The notes beneath the pieces were generated by a model, which saw nothing but the letters and a program-made list of their open reading frames with translations, searched no databases and had not been told where the DNA came from. This document shows positions 57,075 to 64,000 of a stretch of 64,000 bases of DNA, piece by piece. Within the stretch, counting starts at the first letter, position 1, and every line of letters begins with the position of its first letter. The translations under genes were made by a program, and so were the position numbers. The stretch is from JAWKWA01 sp041397765 (GTDB lineage: Bacteria > Pseudomonadota > Alphaproteobacteria > Rhizobiales > Hyphomicrobiaceae), in assembly GCA_041397765.1 (NCBI GenBank), contig JAWKWA010000015.1, forward strand, positions 27,481-91,480, read 5' to 3'.

Positions 57075-57605
57075 TCAGACCCGCGCCGGGTCGCTCTCGC
57101 GCGCCTTCTGCTTGGTCATCTTCTTGATGATGCGATCGCGCTTCAGCCGCGACAGGAAATCGATGAAGAGCTTGCCGTTCAGATGGTCGTACTCGTGCTG
57201 CACGACGGTCGCCATCAGGCCCTCGGCGAGGAGCTCGGCCGGCTGGCCGTTTCGGTCGATGTAGCGGACACGCACGGCGTTCGGCCGCTCGATCTCGGCA
57301 TAGACCTCCGGGATCGACAGGCAGCCCTCCTCGTGGCTGCGCAAATCCTCGCCGATCACCTCGACGATCTCGGGATTGATCATGGCAATCGGGCTCTTCG
57401 GCTCATCGCCGGTCGCGATGTCGACGACGAACAGCCGGCGCGGCACCGCCACCTGGATGGCGGCGAGACCGATGCCCGGCGCGTCGTACATGGTCTCGAG
57501 CATGTCCTCGATCAGCCGCTGCAACTCGTCGTCGACGCGCTCGACGGCGGCGCTCTCGCGCCGCAGCAGCGGATCTGGAAGGGTGATGATCGGAAGTTTC
57601 GCCAT
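57075..57605 (-). CDS. def: Peptide deformylase
   Basis: The three deformylase motifs are present: PGIGLAAIQV, EEGCLS and QHEYDHLNG, whose Cys and two His bind the metal and whose Glu is catalytic. The 176-residue enzyme removes the formyl group from new protein N-termini. The C-terminal helix (KRDRIIKKMTKQKARE) is typical. The gene is divergent from rmuC with 142 bases between. Confidence 0.95.
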   Translation of the reverse strand: MAKLPIITLPDPLLRRESAAVERVDDELQRLIEDMLETMYDAPGIGLAAIQVAVPRRLFVVDIATGDEPKSPIAMINPEIVEVIGEDLRSHEEGCLSIPEVYAEIERPNAVRVRYIDRNGQPAELLAEGLMATVVQHEYDHLNGKLFIDFLSRLKRDRIIKKMTKQKARESDPARV

Positions 57606-57747
57606 GGCACTCCTGATATAGGGCCGCCGGCTTTGCGGTCAATCATGCGCGTGGCAATGGCGCGCGCTGTGGAATGGCGGGCGACGCCCCTCCGCTTGCC
57701 CCGGGGGCTTCCCCGGCCTTGCCACACGAATCGCCTATTCTCTGCCG

Positions 57748-59142
57748 ATGAGCGAAATCCTCTCCGCGATCTCCCAGAGCCTCGCCGATCTCCTCGCCCC
57801 CGGTCTCGCCGCCTTCGGGCCAGAGGGGCGATCCGACGTGGCCGCCCTCGCCGTTGCCCTGCTCGGCCTCGTCCTGCTGGCCGGGCTCATCGTTCTCCGG
57901 CGCACCCGTCGCCGCGCCGCCGCCCGTGCCGCCGAGGCGGAGCGCGAGCGCATCCTCGCTGTCCGCGAGGCCGAGAGCCGCGCCGCCGACACCCGGGCCC
58001 GCGAGGCGATGGCCGCCGAGCTCGCCGAGATGAAGGGCCGCCTCGGCGCGATGGCCGAGATGGCCGCCGCCCGGCAGAGCGAGCTCGCCGAGACGCTCCA
58101 GCAGCGGCTGGATCATGCCGAAACCCGGCTCGGCAACGGTCTCGACACCGTTTCGGAGCGGCTCGGCCGCAGCCTCGATGCCGTCACCGAGCGGCTCGGC
58201 GCCAATCTCGCCGAGACCGGCCGGGCACTCGGCACCAGCCTCGCCGATGCCAACCAGCGCACCGCCGACAGCCTGTCGCGTCTCTATGAACGCCTCGCGC
58301 TGATCGACGAGGCCGGCGCCAGCATCGGCCGTCTCACCGACCAGGTGGTGTCGCTGAAGGACGTGCTCGCCAACAAGCAGATGCGCGGCGCCTTCGGCCA
58401 GATGCGCATGGAGGCGATCATCGAGGACGGCCTGCCGCGCGGCACCTACGAATTCCAGGCGACGCTCTCCAACGGCAAGCGGCCCGATTGCCTCGTCCGA
58501 CTGCCGGGGACGCCCGCCGCCCTCGTGATCGACGCCAAGTTCCCGCTCGAAGGCTTCGAGGCGCTGCGCAAGGCGAGCGACCCGGCCGCCACCGCGGCGG
58601 CCTCGGCCGCGATCCGCGAGGCGATCGGCCGGCATATCGACGACATCGCCGGCAAATATCTGCTGCCCGGCGAGACCCAGGACACCGCGCTGATGTTCGT
58701 GCCCTCCGAGGCCGTCCATGGCGAGCTCAACGAGCGGTTCCCCGATCTCGTCCAGAAGGGCCATCGTGCCCGCGTCGTCATCGTCTCGCCGAACATGCTG
58801 ATGCTCGCCGTCCAGACCATGCAGGCGATCCTGAAGGACGTGCGCATGCGCGAGCAGGCGAGCCTCATCCAGCGCGAGGTCGGCCATCTGATGGGCGACG
58901 TGCAACGGCTCGCCGAGCGCGTGCACGATCTCGATCGCCATTTCACGCTCGCAGCCCGCGACGTCGAGCGCATCACCCAGGCTTCGCAGAAGGTGCTCGA
59001 CCGCGGCCGGCGGATCGAGACGGTCGAGCTCGAGGATGAGGCGAGCGCGACCCCGGCGATCGAGGGCAGGCCGGCCCGTCCCGGGGACGGGCGAGACAAG
59101 GGCGCGAGTGAGCCGTCCGGCACGGTGGAGGATGCGGCTTGA
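57748..59142 (+). CDS. rmuC: DNA recombination protein RmuC
   Basis: The protein has one N-terminal transmembrane helix (about 30-50), a long coiled coil (about 52-190, repeating ERLG/RLGxxL units) and the RmuC nuclease-like domain with QMRGAFGQMRMEAIIED, DCLVRLPGTPAALVIDAKFPLEGFE and VIVSPNMLMLAVQTMQ. RmuC limits DNA inversions at short repeats; the D-x-K core is shared with restriction endonucleases. Length 464 residues. It should be anchored at the inner membrane with the nuclease domain inside. Confidence 0.9.
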   Translation: MSEILSAISQSLADLLAPGLAAFGPEGRSDVAALAVALLGLVLLAGLIVLRRTRRRAAARAAEAERERILAVREAESRAADTRAREAMAAELAEMKGRLGAMAEMAAARQSELAETLQQRLDHAETRLGNGLDTVSERLGRSLDAVTERLGANLAETGRALGTSLADANQRTADSLSRLYERLALIDEAGASIGRLTDQVVSLKDVLANKQMRGAFGQMRMEAIIEDGLPRGTYEFQATLSNGKRPDCLVRLPGTPAALVIDAKFPLEGFEALRKASDPAATAAASAAIREAIGRHIDDIAGKYLLPGETQDTALMFVPSEAVHGELNERFPDLVQKGHRARVVIVSPNMLMLAVQTMQAILKDVRMREQASLIQREVGHLMGDVQRLAERVHDLDRHFTLAARDVERITQASQKVLDRGRRIETVELEDEASATPAIEGRPARPGDGRDKGASEPSGTVEDAA

Positions 59143-59331
59143 GCGCTCTTATCCACCGGCTACGGCGCGGCACCGGCTGATTTTCTGCGCAATCGAGACG
59201 ATTCGACAACGCATCGACCAATCGCCGATTGAGGCCGCTCGCCGCCATCGGCTATACGACCATGCGACGGGCGGAGACCTGCGGCAGTCCGGCTATTGGA
59301 CCGGTTCTGAGGCCCGTCAGTGGGGGGATGC

Positions 59332-60930
59332 GTGACCGCGACTTTGACGACGATTCAGCAGACCGGTGACAGCGCCAACCGGATCGACATGGTCTTTATC
59401 GGCGACGGCTACACGGCCGACGATCTCGCCCTCGGCACCTTCTCGTCGCATGTTTCCGGCTATCTCAACTACATCTTCGGCGGCAGCGCGCTTTCCGATC
59501 CCTTCACCGCCTACCGCAACTTCTTCAATATCCACATGGTCGAGGTCGCCTCGAACGAGTCCGGCGCCGACATCCCGGGCTCGGGCATCTATGTGGATAC
59601 CGCCCTCGATGCCTCGTTCTCATGGGGCGGGGGACCCGAGCGCCTGCTCTACTTCAGCAGTACGCTCGCCAATGCCGCGATCGCCGAGGCATTTGCCGGA
59701 ACCGGCATCGCCGCGGAGATGCGCTATGGCGTCGTCAACACCACGAAATACGGCGGCGGTGGCGGCAGCTACGGCGTCTATGCCGGCGGCAACGGCTCGT
59801 CCCACGAGGTGGCGCTGCACGAGATCGGCCATTCCTTCGCCCATCTCGCCGACGAGTACAACTATGGCGGCCCCGAGACCCACGCCAATTCCGAACCCTC
59901 CGCAGCCAATGTCACGATCGATGCAAGCGGCGCCAAATGGGCGAACTGGCTGGGCTTCGTCGATCCGATCCTCGGCGTGGTCGGGGCCTATGAAGGGGGG
60001 CACTATTCCAAGCTCGGCGTCTATCGCCCGACGCTCAACTCCAAGATGAATTCGCTCGGCCGTCCCTTCGATCCGATCGCCAAGGAGGCCTTCATCCGCG
60101 AGTTCTACAAGTATGTCGATCCTCTCGATGGTCACGACGACAATTCCGGCACCCGTTACAACCTGCACACGCTCGCCGTCGACACGATCGATCCCTCGAT
60201 CGTCAGCGTCGACTGGACGGTCGACGGCGACATCCACGTCGATGCGGGCGAGAGCTTCGACTTCGACGATGCCGGGCTGACTTTCGGCATCTATGAGGTG
60301 ACGGCACGCGCCTACGATCCGACCGAATGGGTGCGCGGCGACCGCAGCGACCTCGAGGAGAGCGTGAGCTGGACCGTCGAGAACGACTACCTGCTGCGCG
60401 GCACCGGGGCAGGCGAGGTGCTGACGGGCACCGACAATGCCCAGGTGATCAGGGCCGGAGCGGGCAGCGACACGGTCCGTGGCCTTGCAGGCGATGATAC
60501 GATCTGGGGCGACAGCGGCAATGATCGCATCCACGGCGGTGACGGCAACGATGTCATCAGGCCGGGCACGGGCCGGGATTTCATGACCGGCGGGTCGGGC
60601 CGCGACGTCTTCGACTTCGACAGCCGTGCCGAGATCGGCCGCGGGGCGGCGCGTGACCGCATCACGGATTTCCGTGTCCGGGTCGACGACATCGATCTGC
60701 GGACCATCGACGCTTCGACGAAGAAGGCCGGCAACAACGCCTTCAAGTTCATCGGCCAGGGCGCCTTCCACAAGCATGCCGGCGAGTTGCACTATGTGAA
60801 GCTGAACGGGCCGGGCACGTCGCACGACCGCACACTGGTGGAAGGCGATGTGAACGGCGACGGCCGCGCCGATTTCCAGATCGAGCTGACCGGCCTCAAA
60901 TCGCTCGGCGCCCACGACTTCCTGCTTTGA
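59332..60930 (+). CDS. M64-family metallopeptidase with C-terminal RTX repeats
   Basis: The protein (532 residues from GTG 59332, after a GGGGGG ribosome-binding site) begins RIDMVFIGDGYTADDL, typical of M64 (IgA-cleaving type) peptidases. The zinc motif is HEIGHSFAHLADEY with H163, E164, H167 and D174. From about 352 to 430 come calcium-binding RTX nonapeptides (GLAGDDTIWGDSGND, GGDGNDVI) and a C-terminal type-I-secretion-like end rich in Asp and Phe. There is no N-terminal signal peptide, so export by a type I secretion system is likely; none is encoded nearby. An in-frame GTG at 59320 also exists. The target protein is unknown. Confidence 0.85.
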   Translation: MTATLTTIQQTGDSANRIDMVFIGDGYTADDLALGTFSSHVSGYLNYIFGGSALSDPFTAYRNFFNIHMVEVASNESGADIPGSGIYVDTALDASFSWGGGPERLLYFSSTLANAAIAEAFAGTGIAAEMRYGVVNTTKYGGGGGSYGVYAGGNGSSHEVALHEIGHSFAHLADEYNYGGPETHANSEPSAANVTIDASGAKWANWLGFVDPILGVVGAYEGGHYSKLGVYRPTLNSKMNSLGRPFDPIAKEAFIREFYKYVDPLDGHDDNSGTRYNLHTLAVDTIDPSIVSVDWTVDGDIHVDAGESFDFDDAGLTFGIYEVTARAYDPTEWVRGDRSDLEESVSWTVENDYLLRGTGAGEVLTGTDNAQVIRAGAGSDTVRGLAGDDTIWGDSGNDRIHGGDGNDVIRPGTGRDFMTGGSGRDVFDFDSRAEIGRGAARDRITDFRVRVDDIDLRTIDASTKKAGNNAFKFIGQGAFHKHAGELHYVKLNGPGTSHDRTLVEGDVNGDGRADFQIELTGLKSLGAHDFLL

Positions 60931-60939
60931 TGCGGGAGG

Positions 60940-60958
60940 CCGCCCGGCAACCGGGCGG
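60940..60958. terminator. Hairpin between convergent genes
   Basis: CCGCCCGG and CCGGGCGG pair perfectly across CAA, ten bases after the stop of the peptidase gene. It lacks a T-run but could serve both convergent transcripts. Confidence 0.45.
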
Positions 60959-60983
60959 GGCGCGGGGGCCGCTCGGCCGCTTC

Positions 60984-61586
60984 CTAGCTGACCTCGAGAT
61001 GAAGCTCGCTCGGGCCTGCGCCCGCATTGATGGTCCAGCCCTCGACGGGCAGGTCGAACGGGCACGAGGAGACCACGCAGACGAGGTCCATCAGCGCCTC
61101 GATCTCGACATAGGCGCCGGGCGGCACGGGGTTGGGCGGCGAGGTGAGCCGGCCCTCGGCGGTGATGAAGGTGTTGGTGAAGAAATTGACCGGCTGGGGA
61201 ATGACGCCGATCTGGTGACCGAGCCGGCGCATGGCCGTCTCCAGATTGTCCGAGCAGCTCGCATGCGGGCCCTTGTGGCCGAAGAATTCGTAGCGGAGCT
61301 GGTCGCAGGCGGCGATCATCATGTCGTGGACGCCGCCCGCCCCATCTTCGAGGATCCTGACCATCGGCCGGCGGAAGCGGGAGATCAGCGTGTCCCCCGC
61401 CCGTGGCTTGACCGAGAATGTCGTCACCCAGGTATGCGGCGGCGACAGCCATTCGCCGACATTGTGGGCGTTGTAGGCGAAGAAGTCGGCGGCCTGGGCG
61501 CCCTTGGGCGTCGTGATCCTCAGCCGCCGGCCCTTCGCCACCTCGACCGCGCGGCCCTCAGCCGCCGGCACGACGAGCTTCGTCAT
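60984..61586 (-). CDS. DUF1989 (urea carboxylase-associated) family protein
   Basis: The 200-residue protein has the DUF1989 pattern: VPAAEGRAVEVAKGRRLRI, GAQAADFFAYN, ISRFRRPMVRILED, MMIAACDQLRYEFFGHKG with an acidic/His set, a conserved CSDN and the block VNFFTNTFITAEGRL. Members sit beside urea carboxylase or amine-degrading genes, but the reaction is unknown. Here no urea carboxylase gene is adjacent; the neighbour gap is a glycolysis gene. Confidence 0.85.
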   Translation of the reverse strand: MTKLVVPAAEGRAVEVAKGRRLRITTPKGAQAADFFAYNAHNVGEWLSPPHTWVTTFSVKPRAGDTLISRFRRPMVRILEDGAGGVHDMMIAACDQLRYEFFGHKGPHASCSDNLETAMRRLGHQIGVIPQPVNFFTNTFITAEGRLTSPPNPVPPGAYVEIEALMDLVCVVSSCPFDLPVEGWTINAGAGPSELHLEVS

Positions 61587-61623
61587 CTGACGTTCCTTTC
61601 GTGCCGGCGCGCCCGACCTGTTC

Positions 61624-62634
61624 TCAGCCGAGCTTGCCCATGGCGACGGCGGTGTCGAGCATGCGGTTCGAGAAGCCCCACTCGTTGTCGTACCAGGTGA
61701 GGATGCGGACCAGCTTGTCGCCGACGATCTGGGTCTGCGTCAGGTCGAAGTTCGAGGAATAGGGGCTGTGGTTGAAGTCGATCGACACCAGCGGCTCCTT
61801 GACGACGCCGAGCACGCCCTTGAGGGCACCGGCCGCCGCCTTCTCGATCGCGGCATTGACCTCGTCGACGGTGGTCTCGCGCTTGGGCACGAATTTGAGG
61901 TCGACCACCGACACGTTCGGCGTCGGCACGCGGATCGCGGTGCCGTCGAGCTTGCCCTTCAGCTCGGGCAGGACGAGGCCGACCGCCTTGGCCGCGCCCG
62001 TCGAGGTCGGGATCATGCTCATGGCCGCCGCCCGGGCGCGCCGCAGATCCTTGTGCGTCTGGTCGAGGATCTTCTGGTCGTTGGTATAGGCGTGGATCGT
62101 CGTCATGAAGCCCGCCTCGATGCCGACGAGGTCGTTCAGCACCTTGGCGACCGGGGCGAGGCAGTTGGTCGTGCAGGAGGCGTTCGAGACCACCTTGTGC
62201 TCGGCCGCGAGCTTGCCGTGGTTGACGCCGTAGACGACCGTCAGGTCGGCGCCGTCGGCGGGGGCCGAGACCAGCACGCGCTTGGCGCCGGCCTCCAGAT
62301 GCATACCGGCCTTGTCCTTCGAGGTGAAGAAGCCGGTGCACTCCATCACCACGTCGATGCCCATGTCCTTCCAGGGCAGCTTGCGCGGGTCCTTCTCGGC
62401 GAGCACCTTGATGGGCTGCCCGAGCCCGATGTCGAAGCCGTCGCCCTCGACCTTGACGGTGCCGTGGTAGGGGCCGTGCACGGAATCGTACTTGAACAGG
62501 TGGGCATTGTCCTCGGCCGAGGCGAGATCGTTGATGGCGACGACCTCGAGGTCGCTGCGCCTGGTCTCGGCGATCGCCCGAAGCACGTTGCGGCCGATCC
62601 GGCCGAAGCCGCTGATCGCAATCCTGGTCGCCAT
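61624..62634 (-). CDS. gap: Glyceraldehyde-3-phosphate dehydrogenase
   Basis: The 336-residue enzyme has the NAD fold GFGRIGRN, the NAD-selecting aspartate in AINDL (D36), the active-site SNASCTTNCLAP with Cys154, and the C-terminal WYDNEWGFSNRM. It converts glyceraldehyde 3-phosphate to 1,3-bisphosphoglycerate. The start follows AAGGGG. It is the usual neighbour of the coiled-coil/zapA block in Hyphomicrobiales. Confidence 0.97.
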   Translation of the reverse strand: MATRIAISGFGRIGRNVLRAIAETRRSDLEVVAINDLASAEDNAHLFKYDSVHGPYHGTVKVEGDGFDIGLGQPIKVLAEKDPRKLPWKDMGIDVVMECTGFFTSKDKAGMHLEAGAKRVLVSAPADGADLTVVYGVNHGKLAAEHKVVSNASCTTNCLAPVAKVLNDLVGIEAGFMTTIHAYTNDQKILDQTHKDLRRARAAAMSMIPTSTGAAKAVGLVLPELKGKLDGTAIRVPTPNVSVVDLKFVPKRETTVDEVNAAIEKAAAGALKGVLGVVKEPLVSIDFNHSPYSSNFDLTQTQIVGDKLVRILTWYDNEWGFSNRMLDTAVAMGKLG

Positions 62635-62984
62635 GTCGAAGAACCCCTTTTTGCTGAGCGGTCGGAGGAATGCCGCCCCTCGGGCAGGCGCTCCGGCCTT
62701 CGTCGCGCTGGCGCGACCGATCGTGATGACGCTTGAAATCGGCGGCACCTTGCTCGACGCCTGGAATGCCTGTCAATGGCGCCGAATGGCATGGCCGGGG
62801 ATGTCCGGACGATCCGGCCGCACCGGCATCGCCATTGCCTCGGGTCGGGGGCAAATTGCCTGTCGACGGCCGCGCCCATGATGTTGACGCTTCGCGCCGC
62901 GGCCTCCTAGTGTCGGCTGCCGCAAGCGCCCCGGCGAAATGATCGGGGAATGCGCGAATACCGGTAGCGAGGACGGGAAGTTCC
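62635..62984. other. Intergenic region between gap and the coiled-coil gene
   Basis: No gene is seen in these 350 bases. It holds divergent promoters. A plus-strand promoter is likely at 62884-62913. Confidence 0.5.
62884..62913 (+). promoter_or_regulatory. Probable promoter of the coiled-coil/zapA unit
   Basis: TTGACG at 62884-62889 and TAGTGT at 62908-62913 are 18 bases apart, 70 bases before the next start codon. A housekeeping sigma factor would fit. Confidence 0.45.
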
Positions 62985-63425
62985 ATGGCCAAGACCGAGA
63001 GCCGCAAGAGCACCAGACCGTCCCGGACCAAGGCGTCGGCCGCCAAGCCGTCCCTCACGAGGTCGGCCGCGGCCAAGACCTCACGCATCAAGACCAGCCC
63101 CACCAAGGCGTCCGGCACCAGGGAAACCGCTGCCAAATCGCCCGGCGGCACGGGACGGAGCGTCGGGGCGAGCTCGGCGCGGGCGGTCAAGGTGAAGGAC
63201 GCGGTATCCGGCCCGGCGCCGCGGGGCCTGCGTGGCGCGCGCCGCGGCGATGTCGAGCCGAAAGCCGATCTGCCCGACCTCAAGGCCGAGAACGATCGCT
63301 TGCGCCGCGAGCTGCAGAAGGCCAATCGCCGGCTGAAGGCGCTCGAGAGCGAGCGCCGCGCCGTGCTCGCGCGGATAGATTCCGCTATGGCGACCATCAA
63401 CAACGTGCTGGAATCCCACAACTGA
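62985..63425 (+). CDS. Coiled-coil protein with a basic Lys/Ser/Thr-rich N-terminus, zapA neighbour
   Basis: The 146-residue protein has a basic disordered N-terminal half (MAKTESRKSTRPSRTKASAA onward), then a coiled coil of about 50 residues (LKAENDRLRRELQKANRRLK) ending AMATINNVLESHN. The coil and its ending resemble the small DUF4164-type coiled-coil proteins encoded just before zapA in this order, which are thought to work in cell division. The long basic extension is unusual and could bind nucleic acid or membranes. GACGGGAAG precedes the start. The zapA start lies 163 bases after its stop. Confidence 0.65.
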   Translation: MAKTESRKSTRPSRTKASAAKPSLTRSAAAKTSRIKTSPTKASGTRETAAKSPGGTGRSVGASSARAVKVKDAVSGPAPRGLRGARRGDVEPKADLPDLKAENDRLRRELQKANRRLKALESERRAVLARIDSAMATINNVLESHN

Positions 63426-63588
63426 TTCGTCGGCATCCGGCTGGGCCGGGTGCCTCGGGCGGGCTTCGGCCTGCTGGGCGGGCCGGTCGGCGGGAGGTCG
63501 CCGGGCGAGGGCCGGTCTTTGTCGCAAGTCCGGGTCCGGGCAGGGGCCCGGCAGACGAAGCGCGCGCCGGCAGCGGCACGGGGGGCGA

Positions 63589-63930
63589 ATGGGGCAGGTC
63601 TCTGTCACGCTCAACAATCGGACCTACCGGATCGGCTGCGGCGATGGCGAGGAGCAGCGCCTCTCCGAGCTCGGCAGCTATCTTGCCACCAAGGTCGACC
63701 GTCTGAAGGAGGAGTTCGGCCAGATCGGCGACGACCGACTTCTCGTGATGGCCGCCCTCATCATCGTCGACGAGCTGTTCGAAGCGCGCGAGCCGGCCGA
63801 TGCGGGACCCAAGCGCGAACGCGAAAAGCGCAAGGGCCGGGGCAGCGCCGCACGCGCGAGCGAGGCCGATCCCGACCCCGCCCCCGACGATCCCGCGAGC
63901 GATAGCACCGCCGCCAAGGGCGCGGCGTGA
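63589..63930 (+). CDS. zapA: Cell division protein ZapA
   Basis: The N-terminal ZapA domain is complete: MGQVSVTLNNRTYRIGCGDGE, then LGSYLATKVDRLKEEF and the helix LLVMAALIIVDELFE. The C-terminal 45 residues are charged and disordered. ZapA bundles FtsZ protofilaments at the division site. The product of 113 residues is in the usual range. GGGGCGA just before the start may act as ribosome-binding site. Confidence 0.9.
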   Translation: MGQVSVTLNNRTYRIGCGDGEEQRLSELGSYLATKVDRLKEEFGQIGDDRLLVMAALIIVDELFEAREPADAGPKREREKRKGRGSAARASEADPDPAPDDPASDSTAAKGAA

Positions 63931-64000
63931 CTCAAGACCCGCGCGCATGGGTTTCGACCCGTGTTCCCGTTGGATGCCCGCCGGTATCTCCTTCGTTTGC
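63931..64000. other. Start of the intergenic region after zapA
   Basis: Seventy bases with no open frame remain before the window ends. The GGGTTTCGACCC stretch forms a small hairpin. In many proteobacteria 6S RNA lies here, but too little sequence is present to identify it. Confidence 0.3.

Overview
The window is GC-rich chromosomal DNA from an alphaproteobacterium, most likely of the order Hyphomicrobiales (Rhizobiales). The evidence is a CpdR-type receiver next to an N-formylglutamate amidohydrolase, the metX-metW pair, divergent gloB and methyltransferase genes, a gapA/coiled-coil/zapA block, PHB genes with PhaR, a LpxQ-like barrel, and small RNAs of the alpha-r8 (suhB/MmgR) type. I cannot assign a genus. 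I see no tRNA, rRNA operon, CRISPR array, insertion sequence or prophage.

Regions. 0-1.4 kb: a broken inositol monophosphatase gene, then three separately promoted copies of an sRNA exposing an anti-Shine-Dalgarno stretch. 1.4-6.1 kb: amidohydrolase, cpdR, an OmpA-like protein with three Cys-paired modules, rnpB, and two small proteins, one secreted with ten cysteines. 6.3-10.5 kb: a decayed zone with pseudogenes for a class III aminotransferase and a GMC oxidoreductase around a repeat-bearing non-coding stretch. 10.6-15.1 kb: an MttB-family methyltransferase, an old yellow enzyme, and a ParA-like ATPase with a frameshifted Pro/Ala-rich partner. 16.2-33.5 kb: a cell-envelope region with a class A PBP-like protein, a 1144-residue membrane protein and its neighbour, then alpha-2-macroglobulin, PbpC and a secreted PHA depolymerase-like esterase in one operon, then an outer-membrane barrel. 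33.6-44 kb: amino-acid and house-keeping genes (threonine dehydratase, chaC, tyrA, hisC, metX, metW, gloB, cupin, NYN protein). 44-47.6 kb: PHB synthesis (phbB, phbA) and phaR. 47.9-54.2 kb: a same-strand series of aminotransferase, glutamine-synthetase-like ligase, acetyltransferase, SoxB-like oxidase without its partner subunits, and a DMT transporter, which looks like an amine-use cluster. 54.2-64 kb: rRNA methyltransferase, ABC-F, def, rmuC, an M64-RTX secreted peptidase, a DUF1989 protein, gap, a coiled-coil protein and zapA.

How the parts connect. PbpC and alpha-2-macroglobulin form the known periplasmic repair and protease-trap pair, here joined to a secreted esterase. phbA, phbB and phaR make and control PHB precursors, but no phaC synthase is in the window. 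metX and metW act in methionine synthesis, and hisC and tyrA in aromatic and histidine synthesis.

Caution on frameshifts. Two kinds occur. The gene remnants at 1-308, 6357-7766 and 8808-10450 carry several indels and look truly decayed. The single-base events in cpdR, the MttB-like gene, the NYN gene and the DMT transporter mostly fall in G or C runs, next to otherwise perfect coding frames, and may be assembly errors.
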